Positions 16,701 through 29,100 of a stretch of DNA of 64,000 nt are shown here, piece by piece. This DNA comes from Montifringilla adamsi (Eukaryota; Chordata; Aves; Passeriformes; Passeridae), in contig JAGGNK010013558.1 in NCBI GenBank assembly GCA_017590115.1, positions 10,281,752-10,345,751 of the forward strand. The letters are read 5' to 3'. Below the pieces are notes generated by a model. The model was not told the DNA's origin and made no database searches. It saw only the letters and a list, made by a program, of their open reading frames with translations. Position 1 is the stretch's first letter. Each line of letters opens with the position of its first letter. Position numbers and translations under genes: made by a program.

Positions 16701-19131
16701 GAGCTAGAAAAAGTGGTTACAAGATTCTTTTTATTTTATATATAATAGTGTATTTACATGCATCTGATCTTGCTGGTGCTTAAGAAATAGGTGTACATTT
16801 TTACATAACTTACATGAGTCTAAAGATGAGTGAAGACTGCCCTAATAACCAGTAATTAGTGAGTTGTGTGTTATTAAGGATTCATAGATCTGACATAACA
16901 ATGGTATTTATTCTAGTCAGAAATCTATTTTTTAAAATTTATCAAATATATGCAAGTTTGAAAGTCTGGACTCAACATGAGCTGAAGCTGCAGATTAATG
17001 GTGAAAGAAATACCCTTTTAAATGCAGTTACCCACATTTACCCTTGCAGTCTCTACCACCAGGGAATATTAAAACCTGACTCAATGCCTTTGAGGGTGTG
17101 ACACAAGCTTAACAATGTAATTCAAAAGTAAGGTTTACAGTGCTTCATTAATGCATGCTAATGGGGCCTTGCTGCATAATGGTGTATGAGTAAGCCTTTC
17201 ACTCATTTCTTTCATCTATTTGAAACACTACCTTGGAAATGCATTTCAATTAGTTATTCTCTCTCTGCATAATATTCAGTGAACTAGGGTATCTCTTCCT
17301 TGCAGAAATTAGTATTTCCTGGTGTTCAGATAAGGCTGTTGGTACATGGGGAAAAGCTGCTAAACATGTGTTTGTATTAAAAAATAATTCTGAAATGCTG
17401 TCCTTTGTATGTTTTGGATCAGTCTCTTGCCAGGAGATCCAGGTCCCACGGGGCTGTTGCACATGTCCCTGTCGCTGCCATGTGTGCCTGTCTCACAGAG
17501 ACAGCAGGCTTCAGCAGCAATGTTTCCTGTACCCATTTAATCAAGAGGTTTCAAAGTGTTATTTTGCTGGTTTGTTCCAGACTCCAGCCAAAAAGCTGTG
17601 AAAATATGAGGCACTGAAAGAATTTATAGGATGGAGTAAAATGTTTTTTGGTTAAGCTATTTCCTTTTCCTCATCACCTGCTTTATTCTGTCCTACTATC
17701 CTACTGCCTATTAAATTTCTTAGAAATATGTGCAGCATTTGGGTCAGTGTTCTTTCTCAGTTCTAAACCATATAGTCCCACTGCACTGCAGAATACATGT
17801 TTAGTGTAAAAAAATGTTTTCACAATGTCTTTAAACAACCATCAAGGCAGGGGACATCAAACCAAGCATACACTTTTGAGAGAGCAATTTCCTTTTATTC
17901 AGAGGAAATTATAATCCTTTCTCCTTGGCCCATTTTTATTTCCATCTGCAAACAGAATAAAAATTGCTGTGTTTTCCTGGGGAACAAAGGAGAAGGATTA
18001 GTATGTGGCAGGACAGGACATGCCGCCATGGAATCTGATCCTGGGAGCAGCTACGCACTTGTAATTCAAATTAAACACTTCTTCCATGCCCAAAATACAG
18101 TGTAATGTACCCATAGCTCATTACAGATCACATAATTGGCAGATTTATTGAAGTAAATCAGTATTCATTTGTCATCCAGATCTTGTTAGACTCAGAAGAA
18201 GAGATAGTAGTTGGCGTAAAGTGTCATGGTTACTCTGACAACAGCACCAGAATAGAAACACACAGATGGACAATGTACTAGCCTGTTTTTTTAAATACCA
18301 GTTCTGCATAGAATATTAATTATTAGCTGTGTCATAGTGTGCCATTATCTGTTTAACTGTTTAAGCACATGAAATTGTCAGACACACTTCTGCAGGTCAG
18401 CAATTTTACAAGATGCACAAGCCTGTTCTCTTGCTGATATAATGATGAATTGCAGATTGTCACTAAGTGAAATAAAAGGCCTGTCTGTTACCATCAAAAT
18501 ATCGGTACTGATCATAACACTACTTATGTACAGGTATGTAAATATTACTCAGTTTTTACAGCAACAGAACAGCTTCTTGACAATTTGCCATAATGCAGCG
18601 GGGAATGTTCTCTGGGATGTTCTATATGCCTTTGTTCTTAAATGCACAGAGAGGGAAAAACCATGTGTGCAGGAATCTCCTTCCTCAGTAGTAATAACTA
18701 ATAAACACTTGGTTTGTGAGCAACTCAAGCTGAGTTACCCACTTAAGGCTTTGATTTACTGATGCTGAAGTGGAGCTCAACTCTCATACTCTTGGTCTCC
18801 CTTTCCCTCACACCTCCGCCGTTTCAGTCACGGCCACGTTCCTTTCTTTCCACAACAATCTTTCTTATCTTCACCCCTTCCCCTTCCTTGTGCTGGCTCT
18901 TCTGCAGGCCGCGGGAAGGGGCAGGGGGCGGCCCGCGGAACCAGTCCTGGAAAACCTCCAGTGAAAAAAGGGATGTTGAACAACTTCCTTTGCTGGTAAA
19001 TCACGGAGCTGTTTCAGCCCATCTCCTTCCTGGAACCCTTGCTGGTTCTTACATCTGATGCATCACAGCCCTTTTAATACTTTCGAAACCTGGAAGACAT
19101 CTCTGAAATGCAGTCGTTGTGTTGTGGTTTG

Positions 19132-19185
<54 letters not shown>

Positions 19186-19430
19186 TTTTTTTTTTTAAAG
19201 AGCAAACAACGCAACTTCCTCAATCTTGTGTTATAGGTCACACTATTCTGTTTCTCGTACTTGTTGTTCTCACGTACGACATCCTGCTATCCTCACTACC
19301 CCCCATGGCTCTGCGAGGGCTGGACCGAAGCGAAACACTGGGATTGCTTTGTGTCGGGAGACGTGAGGCAAACGCGGCCGTTTCCTCTTACATGTAGGGA
19401 CTCTGAGGAGTTTTAGCGAGCCCCTCAGTG
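13736..19430. other. Intergenic region, no gene recognised
   Basis: Open frames here are short and have no recognisable similarity, splice context or codon pattern. AT-rich sequence dominates, with runs such as the TATA-rich stretch near 16470-16500. A pyrimidine-rich GC-richer stretch lies at about 18770-18960, close to the SPPL2A promoter. Nothing else was supported. Confidence 0.5.
19134..19184. repeat. Uninterrupted T homopolymer of about 51 bases
   Basis: A run of 51 T, then one G, then 11 more T, sits about 600 bases upstream of the SPPL2A start codon. A run this long is likely to vary in length and is prone to sequencing error, so the exact count should not be trusted. It may be the tail of an old minus-strand retroposon, but no body was identified beside it. 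Confidence 0.9.
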
Positions 19431-19489
19431 CCTAAAACACTGGGAGCTGCTGGGCGGACACCCCGACACGCTGAGAGCCACGGACCCTG

Positions 19490-20130
19490 CGAATCACAGC
19501 GAAACAACGCACGGGCACAGCGGCACACCGACACCGGGGGCGGGGACGTGCAGCCCCGGGCTCGCCCGGCTCCCCCAGCGCCGCCCCGCCGGCGGCGCCG
19601 CCCCCGCCCGCCGTGCCCGCGGCGTCCCGGGACCGGCCGGCAGCGGCGGCCGCGAAGGACGGAAGAGGAAGTGGCGCCGCGCCGGGAGCCGGTGAAAGGC
19701 TCCGCGGGGGCGTGCGGAGCCCGAGCCCAGGGAGGCCCCTCCCCGAGCAGCCGGCGGAGGACGATGGGGGCGGCCGGGCTGCCGTGGGCCGCGCTGTGGG
19801 CCCTGCTGCTCCCGCTGGTAAGGACGCGGGGCCGGGCCGAGCGATGCCACTCGGGCTGGCGGATGGCGCTGCCTGTCGCTTCTCTTCGCTGCCGGCCCAG
19901 GGGCTCCCTCTGGCCGCCTTCTCCCCCGGGCCCGTTCCCGGGAGCTCGCCGGCCGCGGCGGGCAGGGCCCGCGCAGCTCCCATCTCCCGCGGCCGGGCCG
20001 GGCTGGGCTGGGCTCCCCCTGCCCCCGAGCGCCTCGGGGCTGGGCTGGAGTGTGGCCCGGGGGATTTGGGCCTCCTGGGCGCCCCTCGGGAGAGGCCTCT
20101 CGGTTGTCCGCACCGGGCCCGGGGAGCTCA
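19490..20130 (+). promoter_or_regulatory. SPPL2A: CpG-island promoter of SPPL2A
   Basis: This dense GC/CpG block contains the first coding exon. A purine-rich GAGGAAGTG at 19665-19673, about 90 bases before the ATG, fits an ETS/PU.1-type site. That would be in keeping with the known role of SPPL2A in B and dendritic cells, but it is an untested motif match. Long open frames on both strands are caused by base composition. Confidence 0.75.
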
Positions 20131-23100
20131 GGGCGGGCCAGCTCCGGTCACGCCTTGGGAGTTGAGATAACAAATCTCACGGGTGCCTTCGTGGATAAAC
20201 ATGGTGTTTAAATTTGGTTGCGGGGAAGGTGGAAGCTCCTAGTGTGTGTATGTGTCCTGACTTTTGTCTCGTTCATCTTCAGTTTTGGTGTGGCACGCAT
20301 TCCCAGCTTCTCCCTCTCCCCAGGCGTACAGTGCTGTGGAAATCTGGCAGACCACCTTCTGCCAAATGGGGGAGTGAAATGGGGACTCAGAAACCTCCGT
20401 AATCTGCTTAGGCAGTATAAAGGACATACATGCATTAAGTGCTGTTACACGAAATTGTTTTGTTGTTGAGTTTGGTTTTTTTTTTAACTTAATTTTAACA
20501 GAAGTTATCTAGTTTTGGTAAGACTGGGTGCAGAATACTTCTTTCCTGTGTAGGAAGTCACCATTGGATATGCTTAACAACAGGTGCACAGCACAGTCCC
20601 TTAGTACCTTGAGAATGCCTGTGGGGGCAGTAACTTGTCTCCCTGGCTTTTCCTGAGTCCCATGTAGCTGTCACTGGCATGTTGGGGTTTTCTGAAGAGT
20701 GGCTTTGCCCTTACCCCACTGGTTTGCTGCTGTTGACAAGGAAAGGGGCTTCTGCCCTCTTAAAGGACTCCAGGGCCTGTGTCCTGCCTCCTCCTTTGCT
20801 CTACCGATGCAGTTGTAGCAGTGGTGAGCATTGGACCAGGCCATTCTGCCTGAGGAGCAGTCTCTTGACATTAACATCTTGGGGAGTTGGGTTTGGGGAA
20901 GGATCACTGCTGCTCTCTGGGCATGGGCTCCTGTTCTCCTGGGTCACAGTGCCTGGAGGGAGTGAGAAGGGCTGATTTGTGTGTGTCACACGGCCGCTGG
21001 CAGAACAACAAAATGATGGTTGTTCTGTTTGTGGGTATTTTTTCCCCCTGCCTTTTTATGTTTCTGTGGGTTTTATGTTGTCACTTGCTCCGTACAGACT
21101 ACCTTCTCCCTAGTCTGTACCTTTGAGTTTCTGTATGTCTTATCTAGGTACTAATTGTGATGGGTGTTGTAAACATAGGCTTGGTTTGGTCTCTGTGTCT
21201 ACTGGTTCATCTGATGTCCTGTATTCTGTGTGGTGCAGTTACTGGTACACTCCAAAGCTCAGCTATCAGCCCAAGTTTATATCCCTGCAGTGACAGGGAC
21301 CTTTGGAAAATTAGGGATGAAGAGACAGAATGAGACTTCTTCTCTATAAAAGATAAGGAATTATACAACAAAAATTTAAAGGTGATAAGAGAAGGAAATA
21401 TGAGAACTACCTGTCAGAAATAGGAAGGAGTCTGTTTGGAGGTCAGGGGCCGTTTAGAATTGTCTGAACCTGAAGGGAAAGCAGATGGTGATGCCCCTTA
21501 AAGTAAGGACAGCTGTTATGCCTCTTCTCCATGGGAATGCTTTTATGCCAGAGCAAATGAGCCTAGGGAAGCAGGTTAATCTTTTCAAGAGATGTTTTTG
21601 TGATCACACGTTTAGTCTTGTTCTTATGTAATAAAATTGAAAATGTGCTCAGTGAGAAACGTGTGTATACTGAGAGTAGGATTTGTTCAGTGGCACAGCT
21701 GACTGCCAGGCCACCTACCCAGGCCTAGCCCTTGTCTGTTTTGAAAGGATACTGAAGCCATTAGAAAGTAACAGGACTTCAGCTGGATGCAAGAGGATTT
21801 CCCTGGGAATGTTCCAAGTGAGACATATCATGTAGCATTTCTTTAATGTTTAACTTTGAAATGCTGTCTCTGGAGCTCAGCAATGAATAGGTGTGGATGC
21901 ACGTCATGCTCAGGTCCTGCCTCCCTCCACCTCATGAGGATGAATTGTGTGCCCTGATTAATCCCCAGAGAAGGGAAGCTTGCCAAACAAAACATGCATA
22001 TCATGTAAGCAAGTAATCACTCCTTCTAGGTAGATTTATCTTGTGTAGTGTTAACACTTGATTTCCTGGAACCCAGAGAACACTTACTATTCTATTTGAT
22101 GAAGCAGAAAGAGCTTTTAATGGATGTAAACCTCTGGGGTTTGAACCTGTTAGAAGTCTTCACTGCTTTTAATTCACCATTAGCTTGTACTTCCAGGTGA
22201 ATGCATTTAAGAGGGCAGCTTGATCATTTTTGTGCTGATCATAAATCATGGAACAATTTATTTCAGCTGACAGCTGAAGAAGTGTTCTGTATTAAACAGT
22301 TAATGTGCTCAGGCCCTTTGACACAGTTCTCCCAGCAGATGTTCATGAGCTGGGGCCAATATAATGGATTCCTCTGAAGAAGGTTTTTTGCTATTCAAAC
22401 CAGGCAGACATAAACCTCTGAAACAATATCGTCACATGCTTTTATTTTCTCTCCAGTTCTCCCTTGCTGTAGAATACAGATCTTCTAGATGGAGGAGAAA
22501 TGCCTCTCTAGCACTGTTAATGCTTAGCATTGTTTATCTGTTTGGGCTTCTCCCCCATACCTATGCCTACTTCCAGCTTAATATGTTACTGGTTTTTTTA
22601 CACAAATCTGCATTTTACAGCAGGATTTAAAAAAAAAAAAAAATTTTACTCTGATGATGCTTCTTGCTATTGAGGTTAATTTCAAGGCAGTTGAAATAAG
22701 AACATCTTCCAGTTTTTTACGGGAATACTTCTTTGAGATGCAAATAATGTTTATTTCTTTTCACTGCTTTATAGCTGTAGCTGCATCTAATCTTTAGTCT
22801 GTTCATTTATCCACTTAGATGCCTGACCTTTATTTATGATTGGGGAGAAGTGTACATTCCTAACGTTATCACAAGTTTTAAAATTCAGCTGTATTTGTAA
22901 ATAAAAGGAATCATATTATGTGAGGGGCTCTAATCTTAAGAAACACCAGTATTTCCTTAACTACACAAATTCTTCTTGAGGTACACTAGTTGGTCTCTTT
23001 GTGTTTACAGTTACTTGACAAAAAATATTTGGGGAATTGTCATATGATACATATATATATATGTAATATATATAATCCCCTACTTTTATTAGTAGGGAAA

Positions 23101-26100
23101 ATTCTAGAGTCTGTGAGGAAAGGAGACTCTAGAATTTCATCTCTTTTCCATGTACCCTTCTAATTGCTTTCCATGTAAAATTTTACACTTTTTGGAAGGC
23201 ACAAGATAGAGACTCTAAAGTAATTTGCTTTGGTTTCTTGCTGGTATTCTGCCTGGTGACATGAACTGTACATGTCATAAATACACTGTATTTACAAAGA
23301 GGATAAGCAGCATTATACAGTAACTAGGTTCTTACTAGATTTCCAACCTGCTCTCAAGCTCCCCATCTCTCATGGAATCAGTTATTTTGTTAAATAATGA
23401 GTTTAGTAAATTCCTTTTCTCCTAACAGGTCTTTCTCTTCATAAGCCTTTTAGAAAAATGTTTGCATAGCTGATATTCTGAACTTGGTGTGACTCAGAGC
23501 ACTGTGATCTATTGCAGGTGGCTGCTGATGAGGGGATCCTGCACGCCTCTGGAAGTGGAGTGCCTCCAGTAACTAAGGATTACTGCATCATTTACAACTC
23601 TAATTGGCTATCTCTTCCAAAAACCTTGGACAATGCTGTAAGTAGCTTGTAGTCATACCCTCTAAGAAAACTAGATTGCAGTATGAATTTGAGTCAACTA
23701 TAAATGGTCTTCACAATTTTGAGTTAAATATGTGGTACACTGAATATTTGCTGTTTTGCTTCGTGTTGTCCCCTTCCCCCCCAAATCACTCCCAAAAAAA
23801 TAAATCTATGGTGAACATTTCTATCCTTGAAAGAGTTGGCTTCTAGAGTTTACAAAGGGAATACTCTCTCTGTGTTTAGAACCAGTTTTTGTATTTATGT
23901 GTTTGTTTATTTATGTTTATGTTTATGTATTCATGTTACCCTGTTAATTTTTTTTCCCATTGGATGTTATCCTTACGTCTAAGTTCTGTATTTGGAAATT
24001 CAAGTTCTGTTTATTTGTTTACAAAAATTGGTGAACTTCTGAAACTTTTTTATATTAGCTGATCAGTTTGTTGTACTGTTTAATTGTCTTGAAAACAGGT
24101 GATTTTTCTGTCTAATCAGTTTCTTCTATGTAAATTACAATATCAACTACTGTGAAATTGCACTTGGAAATAGCCAGATTATTTCAGTTCTATGCTGCTC
24201 TAAATGTTCCTCGCTATTGCATGCTGCAGAAACTGCTGTTGTGATTTTATAATCCTGAATTATTCTTTTCTGTTACACCTCTTGTGGCAAATCTCCAGTT
24301 AAAGAGCATAGCATTGTAGTCATCTGGATTAATTTGTTTGTAATATCAAATTCCCTGCTTTAATCACATTCCTTTTCTCCCTCTTTCTCTGCAGACTTTC
24401 AGGCCTCTGGAAAACTTGACTTCTACAGTCCTCTGCAGTTCAGCTGAAATTCCTTCTGGCTTAATGAAAGACAAAGCAGTTGTAGTGATGAGAGGAAACT
24501 GCACTTTCTTGGAGAAAGCAAGAATTGCACAAAGTTTGGGTGCTAAAATGCTTTTGATTGCCAGTAAATCTAGGCTGGTAAGTTACAACAAACTGTTTTC
24601 TTCTGTATTGAAATAGTGTCTTGTCTGTTTGGTCGCATGCAGTGTTGTGCAGGGTAAGCTGAGAGATGCCCCAAAAGCAGAGGACCCTGAGCACATCTGT
24701 AATTCCAGCATGAGTGGTTTACCCTCGCCACAGAGCTGTGCTGGCTTACACCAGCTCAGAGAAGCTACAGAGATGCATTTTTAAATGTTCCTTGTATCTT
24801 CAAACATGTCTCTGAATGCAAATACTTGTCTTTATCGTTCCCTAATTTTGGTGCATTCTGAACTCCATGTAAACTTAGGTGATACTGTTTTAGATGTGTG
24901 TGATAAAAATAAGCTAGGGACATGTAATCCAAAACTGGAAATCAGAAAAGGTCTTGTGAGATCTCATTGTTTTTTGTTCTCCATTGCAGCTGCAAAGTGT
25001 GTGTACAAATATGTACAGTTCATTAATTTGTGTGATTATCACTGAAAGTTCATCTTGTTTTAGAATTGTAGAAATTAAACCCAGTTTTGATTATCCCTTG
25101 TAATACTATAAAAGCACAACAGCAGTATGAATCCAGATGTGTTGGTATTATCACCTGGTTTGGTTTAAGTATATCTATTTTTTTAATCTTTTTGCAAAGG
25201 GTGATGAATGAGCTTTTTGGTTTTTACCTTCCTACAAATACACTGAAATTGAAAGGATAATCTGCTTTTAGGGATCTAACCTACTTTGTAAATAGGCTCA
25301 GCATACTTACCACTTTCACTTTCTCTTTCAGTCTGCTATTTCAGATAACAAGACTGATTTTGAAGATGTGACTCTTCCAATTGCTCTTATAAGATATAAT
25401 GACATAGTAGATATGCAGCTGGTAAGTAGCAGAACTTCAGCAGGTTATGGTTGTATAAACTTAGGTATTTGAACAAATAAATTAATTTCAGGTCAGGTCT
25501 GGATGTCTGTCTGATATGAATGTTCTTAGTTATTGCTTTCATTCCTAAGAGAGGATGGACATTTAGTTGTGAAAGTACTGGTCCTCCTAGTCAGGTGAGC
25601 AAGAGAGAATGGTTGATTGACTGATTGATTAGAACACTGAGAATGGGAAACACAATACCTGACTGGAGATGGGGAACCTTAAAAGTTTCCTGTTGAACAA
25701 GATAAGCTGTCTTCCAGTGGACTTGGATACAGCTGCAGGTGCCTGACACACATGAAGAGCTGTAGCCTGAGAAGGCTCTTCCTTTAGTGCAGAAGCTACA
25801 ACAGCTGAGCTTGTAGCTACTGGCACCAGAGCTGTCAGGCAAGCAGCACCTGGGCAGGTTGGATCTTGAGGAAAGACTGAGAGTTTTTTGCCTTTGTTAG
25901 ATGATGAGCTCCCTCTGTATAATGTGACAACATTAGCTAAAGAGTGGTTAGGCAGTGTAGTTTGAGTTTCTGTTGGTGAGTTGATGGTGAGATGCCAAAT
26001 GCATGTTATTGAAATACAGCAGTTGTGCTATCTCCTGCACTTCATAGGCAGGGGAGTTTGTTTTAGGAATATTTGGAGTTTCTTTTCCTTGGCATGTAAT

Positions 26101-29100
26101 ATTAGGATAACAAAATACTGCACAGGGTTTTAAGGAAAACAGTATTTTTTCTTCAGTGTGGCTTTTTCTGTTGTTATTATATTGTTGTTTTGGGTTTTTT
26201 ATTTAGTGTTGAATAGTTTTGCTAAGCAGGAGTTGTGTTGCCCATGTTTTTCTGGGGATAGCAGAGGCTAGCACTGTGTAGTCTTAGCTTCTTGAGTTGA
26301 ATTTGCAAGCTCACTTCACCATTTCTGCTCTTAATCTTCAGAGCTGCCATGGGAGGTTGTCGTAGGTAAGTATGCAAACTGAAACTGCCTGGATTGGTAG
26401 GACTTGGTTGTTTACTGTTGTCATTACAGATAGGTACTTGCTGAGCACTGACTTGACTGAAGGTTTGTGCTGTCTTCAGACTGCCACAGCCTTGATAAGT
26501 GCTCTAGTTGGGTTCAGGTTGTCCTCTGTCTTCAGATTTGTTTCTTCAGTCAGATAAGTGTTGTTTGCTTGCTTGAGTGATTTTAGGATGCCCTACTAAC
26601 ATGAAAGGGAACTATGGCAAGTTAGGTCTGGATCTTCTCTGCACTTCTTTATTGCCCAGTTATGCTTGGAGTGCCATGATGTAGAATCACTTCTGTACAG
26701 CTGGAGTAACTCACCAAAGTACCTCTGCTGTCTCATACTGCTGCTGAATCAAATCATTAATTTTTGTCTTATAATGAGATTGCCTTCATAAAAGTGGTGA
26801 GGAACACAGTCTACACTACAAGTGATCTTTCCTGGTTCTGCTCTAGTTTTTTTGCCAAAGCCTTGTGTCCTGTCACTGGCAGCTGTTATTTTGAATTATA
26901 TGCACTGTTTGGAATTGTAGCCATTGTACACTTCCAACTACAAGTTGCATTTCTTGTTTAACTCTCTTTAAAGCTTACAGCATCCTCCTTTTATTTAGAA
27001 GAGAGAGGCAGCACCAGTCTGAGAGCAAATAGTTTGTATAAGCATTCTTTTCACTTGACAAGTAAATAATTTCTGTTAGCCTTCACCATTACAGCCAGGT
27101 CTGTTAAGAGTTTTGATAGCAACAGCAGAGTGTTAGAAGCCTTTTAGTCAGTGGACAGCTCTCTTGCAGATTTGTTACCTGATGCAGTCTGTTTCATTCT
27201 AGTGCTCCCTGTGGTGGAAGTTGAGACTTAGGAAGTTTTAGTGAAGAGAGGAATGACAGGAGCAAAAGGCAACAATTGCTCTAGATTCTAATGTGAATTA
27301 TTCTTTGTAAGATTTATGAAACTTCAAAGAAAAACTGGATTAAGATATGTTGGAACTGAATACTAAAAATGTATATGCCTCTTAGGATTTGGCTTTTTTT
27401 TTGGTTCTTGGTGGTGTGTGTTTGGTTTGTTTTTTTTTTTTTTGTGCATGTGGTTTGGTTGTTTGTTTGGGTTTTTTTTTACATAGAGGATGCTGTAATT
27501 TGAATAGGGATTTTTTTCCCTTTAATGTTATGTTCCACTTCATACAACTACAGTGTTTCACTAGAATTTAATTTTATTTCTTGTTTTCTGAACTTCCATA
27601 GCTTCAGGCAAAAGGAATGATTCTGACTTCTTTAGCCTGCAGAAAGGTTATTATCTGTAATTAGAAAATTTAGACGTTGAAATGATTCAGCTTTCTTCAT
27701 CTGTGGCCACTGTATTCCATTCTACCACTGGCCTTCCCATTCAGTCTTTCTAGTGCCAGTTTGATCTTTCTGAAGCCAAACCTGTCTGGCATGTTCTTCT
27801 CTCTCTTGCTTTTATCTCACATGCAGACTGTAAACAAATCTGGGGTTTTTTTCTGCATCTCTGAAGTCTGTTCTCACTGCACAATTATTTTAGATGTCTG
27901 GACTCACTTTGACTGCAACAACAAACTTGTCTTCCCTACTACTTTCCATTTCCTGTCGAATTATCATCCTTTCTTTGTTTTTTAAATCTCGCCTTTCAGT
28001 CAGATGGGAGCACCTTGGTTTTGCTTTCAAGATTTTTGTACAATTCAGTACCAGTTACATCTCAGTGTTCTCTCCCATTTTCTTCTGTGTACTTCAGCTG
28101 ATTGGTTTTTTCCTTAGGTCTTACATTTTTAAAATAGTGTCAAATTGCTTTCATTTGAATCCAACTCAACACATGTTTGTCTTAAGCTGTTGGTAAATAA
28201 CTTTCTGCCACTTTGAGCTGTCACTGTTCTGTCTGAAGCCTCAAATTTTTAAAATAGTGTGAAATTGCTTTCTTTTCATTTGAATCCAACTCAACACGTT
28301 TATCTTAAGCTGTTGGTAAATAACTTTCTGCCACTTTGAGCTGTCACTGTTCTGTCTGAAGCCTCATGTCAGTCTCTGAGTTCTGTGGGTTTGAGAGCTA
28401 GAGGTAGATCTGCTGGTACCTCAGCAGATTTCAAAGTGATTGGGTTAGGTGTGCTTTCCTGCAGAGCAGATGTCTTTGATAGCACTTGGTGTATTTTGGG
28501 GAGGCTTTTGGGCTAGAGGCACAACTTCTCAGAAGTGTGGAAAGAATGCAAAGTAGTACCATTTTCTCTTGTGGTATTTCTGTATTTGCACAAGAGTAGT
28601 AATAGATTTGTTTCCAAACCTGACCATCCTGAAAGGTAGCATGGGAAGCATTGCTTCTTGGCAAACATATGACATGTCTTGTGCAGTGAGTTGAAAACTT
28701 CCTCTCAGCATTGTGTACATTAAGGGTAGGACATCGTGATGTACATCTTGTTGGAAAATAAGCAGTATAATTTCTTTGTTCCCCTTATGAACCAACATGT
28801 ATGTTATATTTCAGGTGCTTGGAAATGAAGTTAATGTGACTCTGTATTCACCACCTTTGCCAGAGTTTGACTACAGCATGGTTGTCATCTTCCTGATTGC
28901 TGTGTTTACAGTGGCACTGGGAGGCTACTGGAGCGGAGTAGCAGAACTGTAAGTTGGTTAAATGGAGCTGCTTAAATTACATGGACTGCAAAGCTTGTGA
29001 AAACTGTCACGATGATCAGTGAGAAATTATTTTCTTTTAGGTTGGTGGTTAAAAAAATTAGAAGACCTAAGTGCAATTAGCTGCTTTGTCATTAAATGTT

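Larger units (their letters stand above)
19818..23517 (+). other. SPPL2A: SPPL2A intron 1
   Basis: This 3.7 kb intron begins inside the CpG island and becomes AT-rich. It holds an (AT)n-type stretch near 23046-23075 and a perfect 14-base inverted repeat at 23099-23137. No additional exon was recognised. Confidence 0.8.

Noticed and set aside
19388..20173. Open frames of up to 261 codons on both strands at the SPPL2A promoter
   Set aside because: These are compositional frames in a CpG island. Only the 18-codon signal-peptide exon at 19764 fits the spliced SPPL2A frame.
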